Source: DATJMJ01 sp035508795 (lineage in GTDB: Bacteria > Actinomycetota > Acidimicrobiia > Acidimicrobiales > Palsa-688). From it: DNA of 15,843 bases. Below, one piece after another: positions 8,789 through 14,938 of the stretch. How positions within the stretch are numbered: position 1 is the stretch's first letter; every line of letters begins with the position of its first letter. Location of the stretch: positions 1-15,843 of the forward strand of contig DATJMJ010000248.1 in the NCBI GenBank assembly GCA_035508795.1, written 5' to 3'. The position numbers and the translations under genes are program-made. The notes below the pieces were generated by a model that saw only the letters and a program-made list of their open reading frames with translations, was not told the DNA's origin and searched no databases.

Positions 8789-9015
8789 TCGGTCCCCATA
8801 TCAGACGTGCCCAGCGCTCTCTACCACCATAGCCTTGCTGTTCTCGCGTGAGTGGAGACCGTCCTCCCGTTCTGGTCTGACGGGTAGCGAAACGCAGGCT
8901 CTGTTGCCGGGAAGCTACGAGAGTGCCAGGAGCTCGGCGCGCCTTGACCCGCTGCTAGGCCGTCATCGACCAGCCATGCTCTTCGATGGTTGTGGTTGGG
9001 TGACCACGCTCACGT
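8789..9015. other. Intergenic stretch between the TPR gene and the IS21 end
   Basis: No frame on either strand gives a recognisable protein and no RNA gene is apparent. It should contain the promoter of the minus-strand TPR gene, though I see no convincing -10/-35 pair. The insertion of the IS21 element at its right edge may have cut off upstream regulatory sequence or a longer 5' part of the TPR gene. Confidence 0.4.
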
Positions 9016-9050
9016 AAAGCTCCCCAGACCTGCTAATCGAAATTCCCCAC
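9016..9050 (+). repeat. IS21-type terminal multiple repeats (left end of the first IS21 element)
   Basis: Two related direct repeats, AAAGCTCCCCAG (9016-9027) and GAAATTCCCCAC (9039-9050), are spaced 23 bases apart. IS21-family ends are known to carry such repeated transposase-binding motifs, and TTCCCCA-like cores are familiar from actinobacterial members. The exact terminus (expected 5'-TG) is not fixed; TG at 9001 is one candidate. A small stem, CCACC/GGTGG (9081-9093), follows within the leader. Confidence 0.5.
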
Positions 9051-9148
9051 TCTTGAGCCCGTCGGTGGACTGACCATCCACCACCGAGGGTGGCCCCCTC
9101 CTGAGGCTTGTGGTGTCCAAGCCACAACCCAGAAGGGAGCCGACCTCC

Positions 9149-10519
9149 ATGCTCTCAGGAGAAGAAGACGTGCAGGCAAGTGCCCTACGAGCCCGCGGTT
9201 GGTCGATCTCGGCCATCGCCCGTCACCTCGACCGGGACCGCAAGACGGTCCGTGGCTACCTGTCCGGCAAAAGGACCGCCGGGCAACGAAAACGGTCCGC
9301 TCCCGACCCTTTCGACGAGGTGGCGGCCTATGTGGCCCAACGCCTGGCCGACGACGCCCACGTGTGGGCCAGTGCCCTCTTCGACGAGGTGGCCGCCCTT
9401 GGCTACCCGCTCAGCTACCCGAGCTTCACCCGCTCGCTGCGGGCCAGGGCGCTGCGGCCCCACTGCGAGGCGTGCTCTGGGGTCAAGGGCCGCGACACCA
9501 TCGACATCCCCCACCCGCCGGGAGAAGAACTGCAATGGGACTGGGACGAGCTGCCCGGCGCGCCCTGGGGCGGCGATGCCCACCTGCTCGTTGGGTCATT
9601 GCCGTTCTCGGGCCAGTTCCGGGCCGCGTTTGCCGAAGCCGAGGACCAGGCCCACCTGGTCGGCGCCATGGACTATGTGCTGAGGGAGCTCGGCGGCACG
9701 GCCAGGTCGTGGCGTTTTGACCGCATGGCCACCGTCGTCGAGCCGGGGAGCGGGCGCCTGCGGGCGAGCTTCGCCCCCGTGCTCAAGCATTACGGGGCAG
9801 GTATTGCCGTCTGCCCGCCTCGGCGGGGCAACCGCAAAGGCTCGGTGGAAAAGTCGGTCCATTTCTCCACCCAGCGTTTTTGGCGCACCATGACCGCCAC
9901 GACGATGGCCGCGGGCCAGGCCCAGCTAGACCGTTTTTGCAGCCGGGTGGCCGACAAACGGTCCCGGCCGCTCGCCCGGCTCGAACAGGTGCTGGGTGAG
10001 CGGGCAGGCGCCTACCTCGCCTCGAGGGGCCTGGCCCGCCCGACGGTGGGCCTGTTGGCCGGCCTCGAAGGGCTCCTCGCCCTCCCGGCGGCCCCCTACC
10101 CGGCCATCGTCGAGGCCGTGCGCACCGTCACAAGCGCGGCCACCGTCAGCTTCGAGGGCAACTTCTACGGCACCCCGCCTGGGTTTTACGGCCAGGTGGT
10201 GACTGTCCGGCACCGGCTCGGCTCGGGCCTGGTCGAGGTGGTCTCGGCGTCTGGGGCGGTGCTGTCTTGCCACGGACGTGCCCGGCCGGGCACCGGCCGG
10301 GTGGTGCGCGACCCGGGCCAGGCCAAAGCCCTAGAGCTCGCCGTACTGGCCCAGTTCACACGCGCCGCCCCCTGTCGGTCCAAGGCCAACCGGCCGCCCT
10401 CGGCCGCAGCCCGGGCCATCGCCGCCGGCGTGCTCGGCGCCCAGCACGACCCCGACGTGGTCATCGACCTCGCCGTCTACCAACAAGTCGTCGACGCCCA
10501 AGGACAGGGCGCCCGGTGA
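9149..10519 (+). CDS. istA: IS21-family transposase IstA
   Basis: It encodes 456 residues from ATG 9149, chosen because GGGAG at 9134-9138 precedes it and because the resulting N-terminus MLSGEEDVQASALRARGWSI fits the family; GTG 9110 would add 13 unconserved residues. An N-terminal helix-turn-helix (residues about 12-40, WSISAIARHLDRDRKTV) should bind the element ends. The RNase H-like catalytic core has the DDE triad at about D131 (LQWDWDEL), D191 (WRFDRMATVV) and E234 (RKGSVEK). A C-terminal Mu-type segment follows (VSFEGNFYGTPPGFYG). IstA cuts and joins the IS ends and normally needs IstB. Its TGA overlaps the istB GTG (GTGA), the usual coupled arrangement. It appears intact, but its partner is truncated. 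Confidence 0.92.
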   Translation: MLSGEEDVQASALRARGWSISAIARHLDRDRKTVRGYLSGKRTAGQRKRSAPDPFDEVAAYVAQRLADDAHVWASALFDEVAALGYPLSYPSFTRSLRARALRPHCEACSGVKGRDTIDIPHPPGEELQWDWDELPGAPWGGDAHLLVGSLPFSGQFRAAFAEAEDQAHLVGAMDYVLRELGGTARSWRFDRMATVVEPGSGRLRASFAPVLKHYGAGIAVCPPRRGNRKGSVEKSVHFSTQRFWRTMTATTMAAGQAQLDRFCSRVADKRSRPLARLEQVLGERAGAYLASRGLARPTVGLLAGLEGLLALPAAPYPAIVEAVRTVTSAATVSFEGNFYGTPPGFYGQVVTVRHRLGSGLVEVVSASGAVLSCHGRARPGTGRVVRDPGQAKALELAVLAQFTRAAPCRSKANRPPSAAARAIAAGVLGAQHDPDVVIDLAVYQQVVDAQGQGAR

Positions 10520-11085
10520 GCGCCGATACCTACCAGGCCCTGCGGGGCCACCTGGCCGCCCTCAGGATGCCGGCCGTGGCCGAGGCCCTGGCGGCCGAGC
10601 TCGACCGTGCCCGGGAGCAAAAGCTCGGCCACGTCGAGGTCCTTGAGCGCCTCTTCGCCATAGAGGTGGCGGCCAGCCACGAGCGGCGCCGCTCGTTGCT
10701 CGAGCGCTTTGCCAAACTGCCCGCCCCCTGGAGGTTGGCCGATTTTGACTACGAGGCCCAGCCCACCCTCGACCGCAAGCTGATAGAGGACCTGGCCAGC
10801 CTGCGCTTCTTGGACGACGCCACCAACATCTTGCTGATCGGCCCACCCGGGGTGGGAAAGACGATGTTGGCCACCTGCCTGGCCCGGGCCGCTGTCGAAG
10901 CCGGGCACCGCTGCCTTTACACAACCGCCGCCGACCTGGCGGCGCGTTGTCACCGGGCGGTCATCGAGGGCACCTGGGAACAGGCCATGCGCTTTTATGC
11001 CAACCCCCGGTTGCTGGTCATCGACCTATGCCAACCGTGCAACTATGCCGACACGGTGGCCCGCGGAGCGGGAAGGCCCTTTTGA
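10516..11085 (+). CDS. istB: IS21 helper ATPase IstB, truncated at Walker B
   Basis: The product has 189 residues where IstB is normally about 250. It starts at GTG 10516, overlapping the istA stop. The N-terminal helical part (1-85) and Walker A GPPGVGKT (109-116) are intact. Homology stops at the Walker B aspartate (LLVID, D170). The last 19 residues, LCQPCNYADTVARGAGRPF, are encoded by the inverted repeat of the inserted recombinase element and are identical to the tail of the other istB in this window. The missing part contains the rest of the AAA+ fold (the acidic residue after Walker B, sensor I and beyond), so ATPase function is unlikely. IstB family members bind target DNA and stimulate IstA. 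Confidence 0.88.
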   Translation: MSADTYQALRGHLAALRMPAVAEALAAELDRAREQKLGHVEVLERLFAIEVAASHERRRSLLERFAKLPAPWRLADFDYEAQPTLDRKLIEDLASLRFLDDATNILLIGPPGVGKTMLATCLARAAVEAGHRCLYTTAADLAARCHRAVIEGTWEQAMRFYANPRLLVIDLCQPCNYADTVARGAGRPF

Positions 11086-11131
11086 TTAGGCGGGCTCTGG
11101 GGGCTGGGCCGGGCGGGATTGTCGGCATAGT
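11023..11131 (+). repeat. Left inverted repeat of the RIT-like element
   Basis: It is the reverse complement of 14314-14422 over 109 bp, with a single difference (CTCTGGGGG here against CTCTTGGGG in the other copy read in the same sense). It contains CTATGCC at 11026-11032 and 11043-11049, 17 bases apart, and the inverse GGCATAG at 11124-11130. ACTATGCCGACA (11042-11053) and TGTCGGCATAGT (11120-11131) form a perfect 12-bp internal inverted pair, plausible recombinase binding arms. A CCCGC/GCGGG hairpin (11060-11072) followed by AAGGCCCTTTT might also terminate istB transcription. The inner edge is the last base of the stop codon of the third recombinase. Confidence 0.92.
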
Positions 11132-12120
11132 CACAGTGCTTCCAGGAAGGCGAGCAAGGCATCGGGGGGTTTGTAGCGCCCAGGCGGGACGGAGGCGGGC
11201 GTCGTCAGTGCCAGGGCTCGCTCTTTGATGCTGAGATCGGCGTGGAGATAGGGCTGGGTGGAACGGACGTCGGCGTGGCCGAGCCAGAGGGCGATGACAG
11301 AGGTGTCGACCCCGGCCTGCAGCAAGGACATCGCGCAGCTGTGGCGCAGCACGTGAGGGTGAAGCTTCTTGGTGAGCAGCGACGGGCAGAATTGTCCTGC
11401 TGTGGCAGCGTGAGTAGCGACACGGCGCTCGACGCCATCACGGCTCAAGCGCCGTCCGGTCCGGGTGGGGAACAACGGTGCGTCGAGCTCACCAGCTCGC
11501 TCGGCAAGCCACGTAGTGAGCACGGCCTGGGCATCTGCGGTCAGCGGCACTGCCCTCTGCTTCCGGCCCTTGCCCTCGCAGCGTACATGCCCACCGGTGC
11601 CGAGGACGACGTCGCCGCAGTTGAGCCCCACCAGCTCAGAAACCCGGAGGCCCGCTTGGACGGCCAGCACCAAGAGCGCACGGTCACGCCGGCCCTCCCA
11701 CCGCGCCGGGTCGGGAGAGCCGAGCAATGCCTTTGCCTCCTCGGCGACGAGGAACGTGACCGTCCGTTTCTCGAAACGCTTGGGCGGGATGTCCAGCACC
11801 CGGGCTATCACAGCGGCATGTTCGGGGTGGCGTAGCGCTGCATAACGGAACAGTGAGCGGATGGCGGTCAGGCGCAGGTTGCGGGTCCGGGCGGTGTTGT
11901 TACGACCAGTCTCCAAATGGTCGAGAAATGCGGTGACGACCGGTTCGTCGAGGTCGTCCCAGCTAAGAGAAGACGGGGACTTTCCACTCGAAGCTTGCAC
12001 GAAGCACAGCAGCAGCCGCAGGGTGTCCCGATACGAGGCGACGGTGCGGGGGCTGGCTTGGCGTTGACGAGCAAGGCGCTCGCTGAAGAACGCTTGAAGG
12101 GTCGGGGCGACCGAGCTCAC
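11131..12120 (-). CDS. ritC: Third tyrosine recombinase of the trio (RitC-like)
   Basis: It encodes 329 residues from GTG 12120. This start was chosen because GTGA overlaps the stop of the preceding recombinase and because the SAM-like N-terminal domain begins right after it (APTLQAFFSERLARQRQASP); the open frame extends to 12369, but that extension is out-of-frame overlap with the neighbour and looks non-coding. The catalytic domain retains the full set: R159 (AGLRVSELVGL), K184 (CEGKGRKQRAVPL), H256 and R259 (HPHVLRHS), H282 (WLGHADVRS) and nucleophile Y291 (QPYLHAD). It should cleave and join DNA through a 3'-phosphotyrosine link. The stop codon abuts the left inverted repeat. The symbol is provisional, by operon position. 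Confidence 0.88.
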   Translation of the reverse strand: MSSVAPTLQAFFSERLARQRQASPRTVASYRDTLRLLLCFVQASSGKSPSSLSWDDLDEPVVTAFLDHLETGRNNTARTRNLRLTAIRSLFRYAALRHPEHAAVIARVLDIPPKRFEKRTVTFLVAEEAKALLGSPDPARWEGRRDRALLVLAVQAGLRVSELVGLNCGDVVLGTGGHVRCEGKGRKQRAVPLTADAQAVLTTWLAERAGELDAPLFPTRTGRRLSRDGVERRVATHAATAGQFCPSLLTKKLHPHVLRHSCAMSLLQAGVDTSVIALWLGHADVRSTQPYLHADLSIKERALALTTPASVPPGRYKPPDALLAFLEAL

Positions 12121-13046
12121 CTCGTCACCGCCGACGCGGTCTCCAGCCGCCTGGCTGCGTGGGCAAGCAGTTCGGGCGCTGCCGATAAGTACCAGTAGGT
12201 GTAACGAGGTTCCCGGTGGCCCAAATACGTGGACAGCAGAGGCAACCGGGCCTGGACGTCTACTCCCTCGGAATACCACTGGGCGAGACAGTGCACCGCG
12301 AAACTGTGGCGCAGGTCGTGGATCCTCGGCCGCACCGATGAACTGGCACCCACGCCCGCACCAGCGCACAGCTCCCTGAAAACCTGGCCGACAACGGCGT
12401 AGATGAGCGGCGTGCCGTGCAGGGACACAAAGAAATTGGGCGTTGGCAGCCGGCCTTTCAACTTGTCGCGCTCTTTGGCGTAGAGCGCGAGGGCAGTGAC
12501 ACTGGTTTGTTGAAGCGGGACCTGGCGCGACTTTCCGAACTTAGAGCGGTGCACGAAGAGGACGCCCTCGGCCCAATCGATGTCGTCACGCCCGAGCTTG
12601 ATCGCCTCGCCGACCCTGAGCCCTGTAGTGGCGAGCAGGCCGACCAAGGTCTCGAACGTCAATGCCCTGAACGGCGATGTCGGCAAGAGACGAGCTTGGC
12701 CCATCAAGGCCAGGACATCTGCGTTCGAGTAAGTGAACGGCGGCCGCCAGTGCTGCCTAGACGCCACGAGCCCTGGCGGGGGCACCTCCGTGCGGGCGTC
12801 GACGCCGGCCATATAGCGGGCGAAACCTCGCGCCGCCGTCATCCTCTTTGGCCAAACCGTGCTGCTCGCCGGGACGTCGGGTTGACAGGACCAGGCGAGC
12901 GCGGCCTCGGTGCTCACGAACTCGGCACCTATTGACTCCAAGTAGCCAGCAAAGCGCGGGAGCAACCGGCCAGCGTCGGAGAGGTCGTGGCCGAGCGAAC
13001 GACGAAGTGCCAAATAGTCCTGGACGTCTTGGCTGAAGGGGCTCAC
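12117..13046 (-). CDS. ritB: Second tyrosine recombinase of the trio (RitB-like)
   Basis: It encodes 309 residues from GTG 13046, which is preceded by AGGAG seven bases upstream and overlaps the stop of the first recombinase as GTGA. An in-frame ATG at 13064 would add six residues but has no ribosome-binding site. A core-binding N-terminal domain is followed by a catalytic domain with R144 (TTGLRVGEAIKL), K169 (HRSKFGKSRQVPL), H243 and R246 (RIHDLRHSF), H277 (YLGHREPR) and Y286 (TYWYLSAAPELL). All are conserved, so it is predicted active. The tyrosine-proximal sequence YTYWYLSA resembles phage-integrase-type members more than Xer. Symbol provisional. Confidence 0.88.
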   Translation of the reverse strand: MSPFSQDVQDYLALRRSLGHDLSDAGRLLPRFAGYLESIGAEFVSTEAALAWSCQPDVPASSTVWPKRMTAARGFARYMAGVDARTEVPPPGLVASRQHWRPPFTYSNADVLALMGQARLLPTSPFRALTFETLVGLLATTGLRVGEAIKLGRDDIDWAEGVLFVHRSKFGKSRQVPLQQTSVTALALYAKERDKLKGRLPTPNFFVSLHGTPLIYAVVGQVFRELCAGAGVGASSSVRPRIHDLRHSFAVHCLAQWYSEGVDVQARLPLLSTYLGHREPRYTYWYLSAAPELLAHAARRLETASAVTR

Positions 13047-14245
13047 CGGGCCGCTCCTGGCCATGGACGGGCGACCTGGCGGAGCCGGCTGAGGTCGACC
13101 TTCGCGTACACAGCCGTCGTGGCCAGGTCCCGGTGGCGCAGCACCTGGCTGATGTCCACCAGCGACGCACCTTGGCGCAACAGCTCAGTGGCCAGGGTGT
13201 GGCGGAGGCGGTGCGCCCCGACGACGGGCAGCCCAGACCGTCGGCACGCCCTTTGGACGACCTCGCCCACCAGGCCAGGCAGCACAGGCCGGTGGGGAGG
13301 GCGGAGCGTCAAGAACACCCTCCGGGTGCCCACGCTGCGCCGAAGCGACAAGTAGGCGACCACTGCCTCACCCACGTCGTGCGGCAATGGCAGGCGGTCC
13401 TGGCGGCGCGCCTTGCCGCGCACGATGAGTTCGCCTGCCCGCCAGTCCAAGTCGGCGACTTCCAGCGATGCCACCTCGGCTGATCGCAGTCCCAACCGGG
13501 CGAGCAACGTCACCATTGCGAAGTCCCGCGTCCCGGCCAGGGTGGAACGGTCACAGCTTTGGAGCAGGGCCTCGATATCGGCAACGGGCATGGCCTTTGG
13601 CACTCCCGTGTCGCGCCAACCTGCCACTGGTGGCACCGACTCGGCAAGCGACAGTGCCGTCAGGCCCTTCAAGTGCAAGAACCGCAGCAAGGACCGTAGT
13701 TCGGTGACCCTGCCCTTAGCGGAGCCGACGCTGAGCCGGGCGCATTCCCCGAGCAAGAACCTGGCCACGTCCGCACCGTTCAGGCCGTCTAGGCCGAGCT
13801 CACCGCAAGACGTGGCCCGTCCCTGCAGGAACACCCGGGCCAAGGCCTCGTAGCGGAGCACCGTGGAGGGTGCCAGTGCCCGGTCGGTCATGAGCCACTG
13901 CTTGTAGCTGGCCATAAGGTCCCCTACAGGAGCAACTCTTACTTCGGGACTTCTTGCACTGACCACCCCCTCGGCCCTCAAGTGCTTGATCAGCTGCGCG
14001 AAGCTACGCGCCGTCGCGATCCGCTTGAACCCCTCGGCGCGCCTGTCCGCAAGGAACTTCTTGATGACAACGTCGTCCAGCTGGGCTGGCTCGACGCCCC
14101 GACTGGCCAACCACCGGCCCAACTGGCCCACCAGTTTCAGCTCGCCCCTAACGGTGCTGGGCGTGTAACCGAGCCCTAAAAGCCAAGCGCGATAGCCCTC
14201 AACGTAGGGGCCAAGGCTCCCAGGTTTCCTCCGGGTCCCCGACAT
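13043..14245 (-). CDS. ritA: First tyrosine recombinase of the trio (RitA-like)
   Basis: It encodes 400 residues from ATG 14245, with GGGAGG about 11 bases upstream. It has an extended N-terminal region with two SAM-like stretches (YVEGYRAWLLGLGYTPSTV, and later YKQWLMTDRALAPSTVLRY) ahead of the catalytic domain. Active-site residues are R254 (ARLGLRSAEVASLE), K278 (VRGKARRQDRLPL), H345 and R348 (GAHRLRHTLATE), H371 (VLRHRDLATT) and Y380 (AVYAKVD). It is the first gene of the operon, 68 bases inside the right inverted repeat, so that repeat and the short leader should contain the promoter; I see no strong consensus there. The stop overlaps the next gene's GTG start. Symbol provisional. Confidence 0.88.
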   Translation of the reverse strand: MSGTRRKPGSLGPYVEGYRAWLLGLGYTPSTVRGELKLVGQLGRWLASRGVEPAQLDDVVIKKFLADRRAEGFKRIATARSFAQLIKHLRAEGVVSARSPEVRVAPVGDLMASYKQWLMTDRALAPSTVLRYEALARVFLQGRATSCGELGLDGLNGADVARFLLGECARLSVGSAKGRVTELRSLLRFLHLKGLTALSLAESVPPVAGWRDTGVPKAMPVADIEALLQSCDRSTLAGTRDFAMVTLLARLGLRSAEVASLEVADLDWRAGELIVRGKARRQDRLPLPHDVGEAVVAYLSLRRSVGTRRVFLTLRPPHRPVLPGLVGEVVQRACRRSGLPVVGAHRLRHTLATELLRQGASLVDISQVLRHRDLATTAVYAKVDLSRLRQVARPWPGAAR

Positions 14246-14313
14246 CGTTTGTTTCGCCTCCCTTCGCCCGGAGCACCACGCCCCGGTTGCTGGAGGCTCT
14301 AGCCGGTCAGCGA

Positions 14314-14422
14314 ACTATGCCGACAATCCCGCCCGGCCCAGCCCCAAGAGCCCGCCTAATCAAAAGGGCCTTCCCGCTCCGCGGGCCACCGTGTCGGCAT
14401 AGTTGCACGGTTGGCATAGGTC
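14314..14422 (-). repeat. Right inverted repeat of the RIT-like element
   Basis: It is the reverse complement of 11023-11131 with one mismatch in 109 bp. It carries the mirrored sub-repeats: CTATGCC at 14315-14321 and GGCATAG at 14396-14402 and 14413-14419. Read on the minus strand, it continues the istB reading frame of the second IS21 element for 19 codons to a TGA at 14360-14362. Confidence 0.92.
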
Positions 14423-14938
14423 CAGGACCAACAGGTCCACCCGGACGAGCTTTCGGATCTCGGCGTCGTGGCTGTTGTCGAGGCGTGAAGCGCGCAGCCG
14501 TTTCAACAGCACGTCGGTGCGGCTGAAGACGACGCTGTAGCGCCGCCGGACGGCGGCGTGGCCGAGCGCAGTCGCCATGAAGGTTTTGCCCACCCCGACC
14601 GGGCCGAGGACCAAGGCGTTGTGGCCGGCGTCGATGAAGCGTAAAGAGCACAGCTCGTCCCAGATCTGGTGGTCGAAGCTGACTTTGGTCGAGGCGTCCC
14701 AGTTCTCCAGGCACATGTCGGGGTCAAGGCCCCCAGCGCGCGCCCGCAACGATGCCGAGGTCGTTTCGCGCCTTGTGACTTCGTCCGACAGCACGAGCTC
14801 CAAGAAGTCGGCATAGGCCATGTCGGCGCTCTTGGCGAGGGCGAGGCGTTCGGGCAAGGTGTCCAGGCAACGGCCGAGCTTTACTTGTCGCAGCACGGCT
14901 TTCAGCTCGGCGCTGACGACAGGGCCGGGGGCGCTCAC
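14360..14938 (-). CDS. istB: Second IS21 helper ATPase IstB, truncated at the same Walker B codon
   Basis: The product has 192 residues, starting at GTG 14938, which overlaps the istA stop as GTGA. Walker A is GPVGVGKT (112-119) and Walker B is LLVLD (169-173). The sequence then switches to LCQPCNYADTVARGAGRPF and stops, exactly as in the other istB. The N-terminal portion differs widely from the first IstB (for example LKAVLRQVKLGRCLDTLPER), so these are distinct IS21 subfamilies and not a recent duplication. Loss of the C-terminal third probably abolishes function. Confidence 0.88.
   Translation of the reverse strand: MSAPGPVVSAELKAVLRQVKLGRCLDTLPERLALAKSADMAYADFLELVLSDEVTRRETTSASLRARAGGLDPDMCLENWDASTKVSFDHQIWDELCSLRFIDAGHNALVLGPVGVGKTFMATALGHAAVRRRYSVVFSRTDVLLKRLRASRLDNSHDAEIRKLVRVDLLVLDLCQPCNYADTVARGAGRPF

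Larger units (their letters stand above)
9001..11025 (+). mobile_element. IS21-family element 1, truncated in istB by the RIT-like element
   Basis: It comprises the left-end repeats, a full-length istA and the first 170 codons of istB. The rest of istB and the right terminal repeat are missing. The break coincides with the start of the 109-bp inverted repeat of the trio-recombinase element. The left boundary is approximate (9001-9016). Confidence 0.75.
11023..14422 (-). mobile_element. Recombinase-in-trio (RIT)-like element
   Basis: This is a 3.4-kb unit consisting of three tyrosine recombinase genes in one operon on the minus strand, bounded by 109-bp inverted repeats (11023-11131 and 14314-14422) with one mismatch. 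The outermost GA may belong to the target codon GAC in both flanking istB genes. Three adjacent, overlapping tyrosine recombinase genes with terminal inverted repeats and no other cargo is the published definition of RIT elements. Each flank is the 5' half of a different istB, in opposite orientation, rather than the two halves of one gene. Confidence 0.85.

Noticed and set aside
10267..10515. Upstream extension of the istB frame overlapping istA
   Set aside because: The extension is arginine- and proline-rich out-of-frame translation of istA; the GTGA junction at 10516 is the normal istA-istB arrangement.
10477..10953. Antisense ORFs over istA/istB
   Set aside because: They mirror codon bias of the istAB genes on the other strand and have no recognisable domain or independent start signal.
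11026..11085. The shared IstB tail as a genuine conserved IstB C-terminus
   Set aside because: It is encoded entirely within the element's inverted repeat, replaces the expected region following Walker B, and is identical in two otherwise divergent proteins.
12121..12369. N-terminal extension of the third recombinase to an earlier start
   Set aside because: It lies wholly inside the second recombinase in another frame and shows no recombinase homology; the GTG at 12120 begins the recognisable domain.
11131..14245. Tn554-type transposon (TnpA, TnpB, TnpC)
   Set aside because: In Tn554 only two of the three proteins are tyrosine recombinases; here all three carry the full catalytic set, and there are long inverted repeats.
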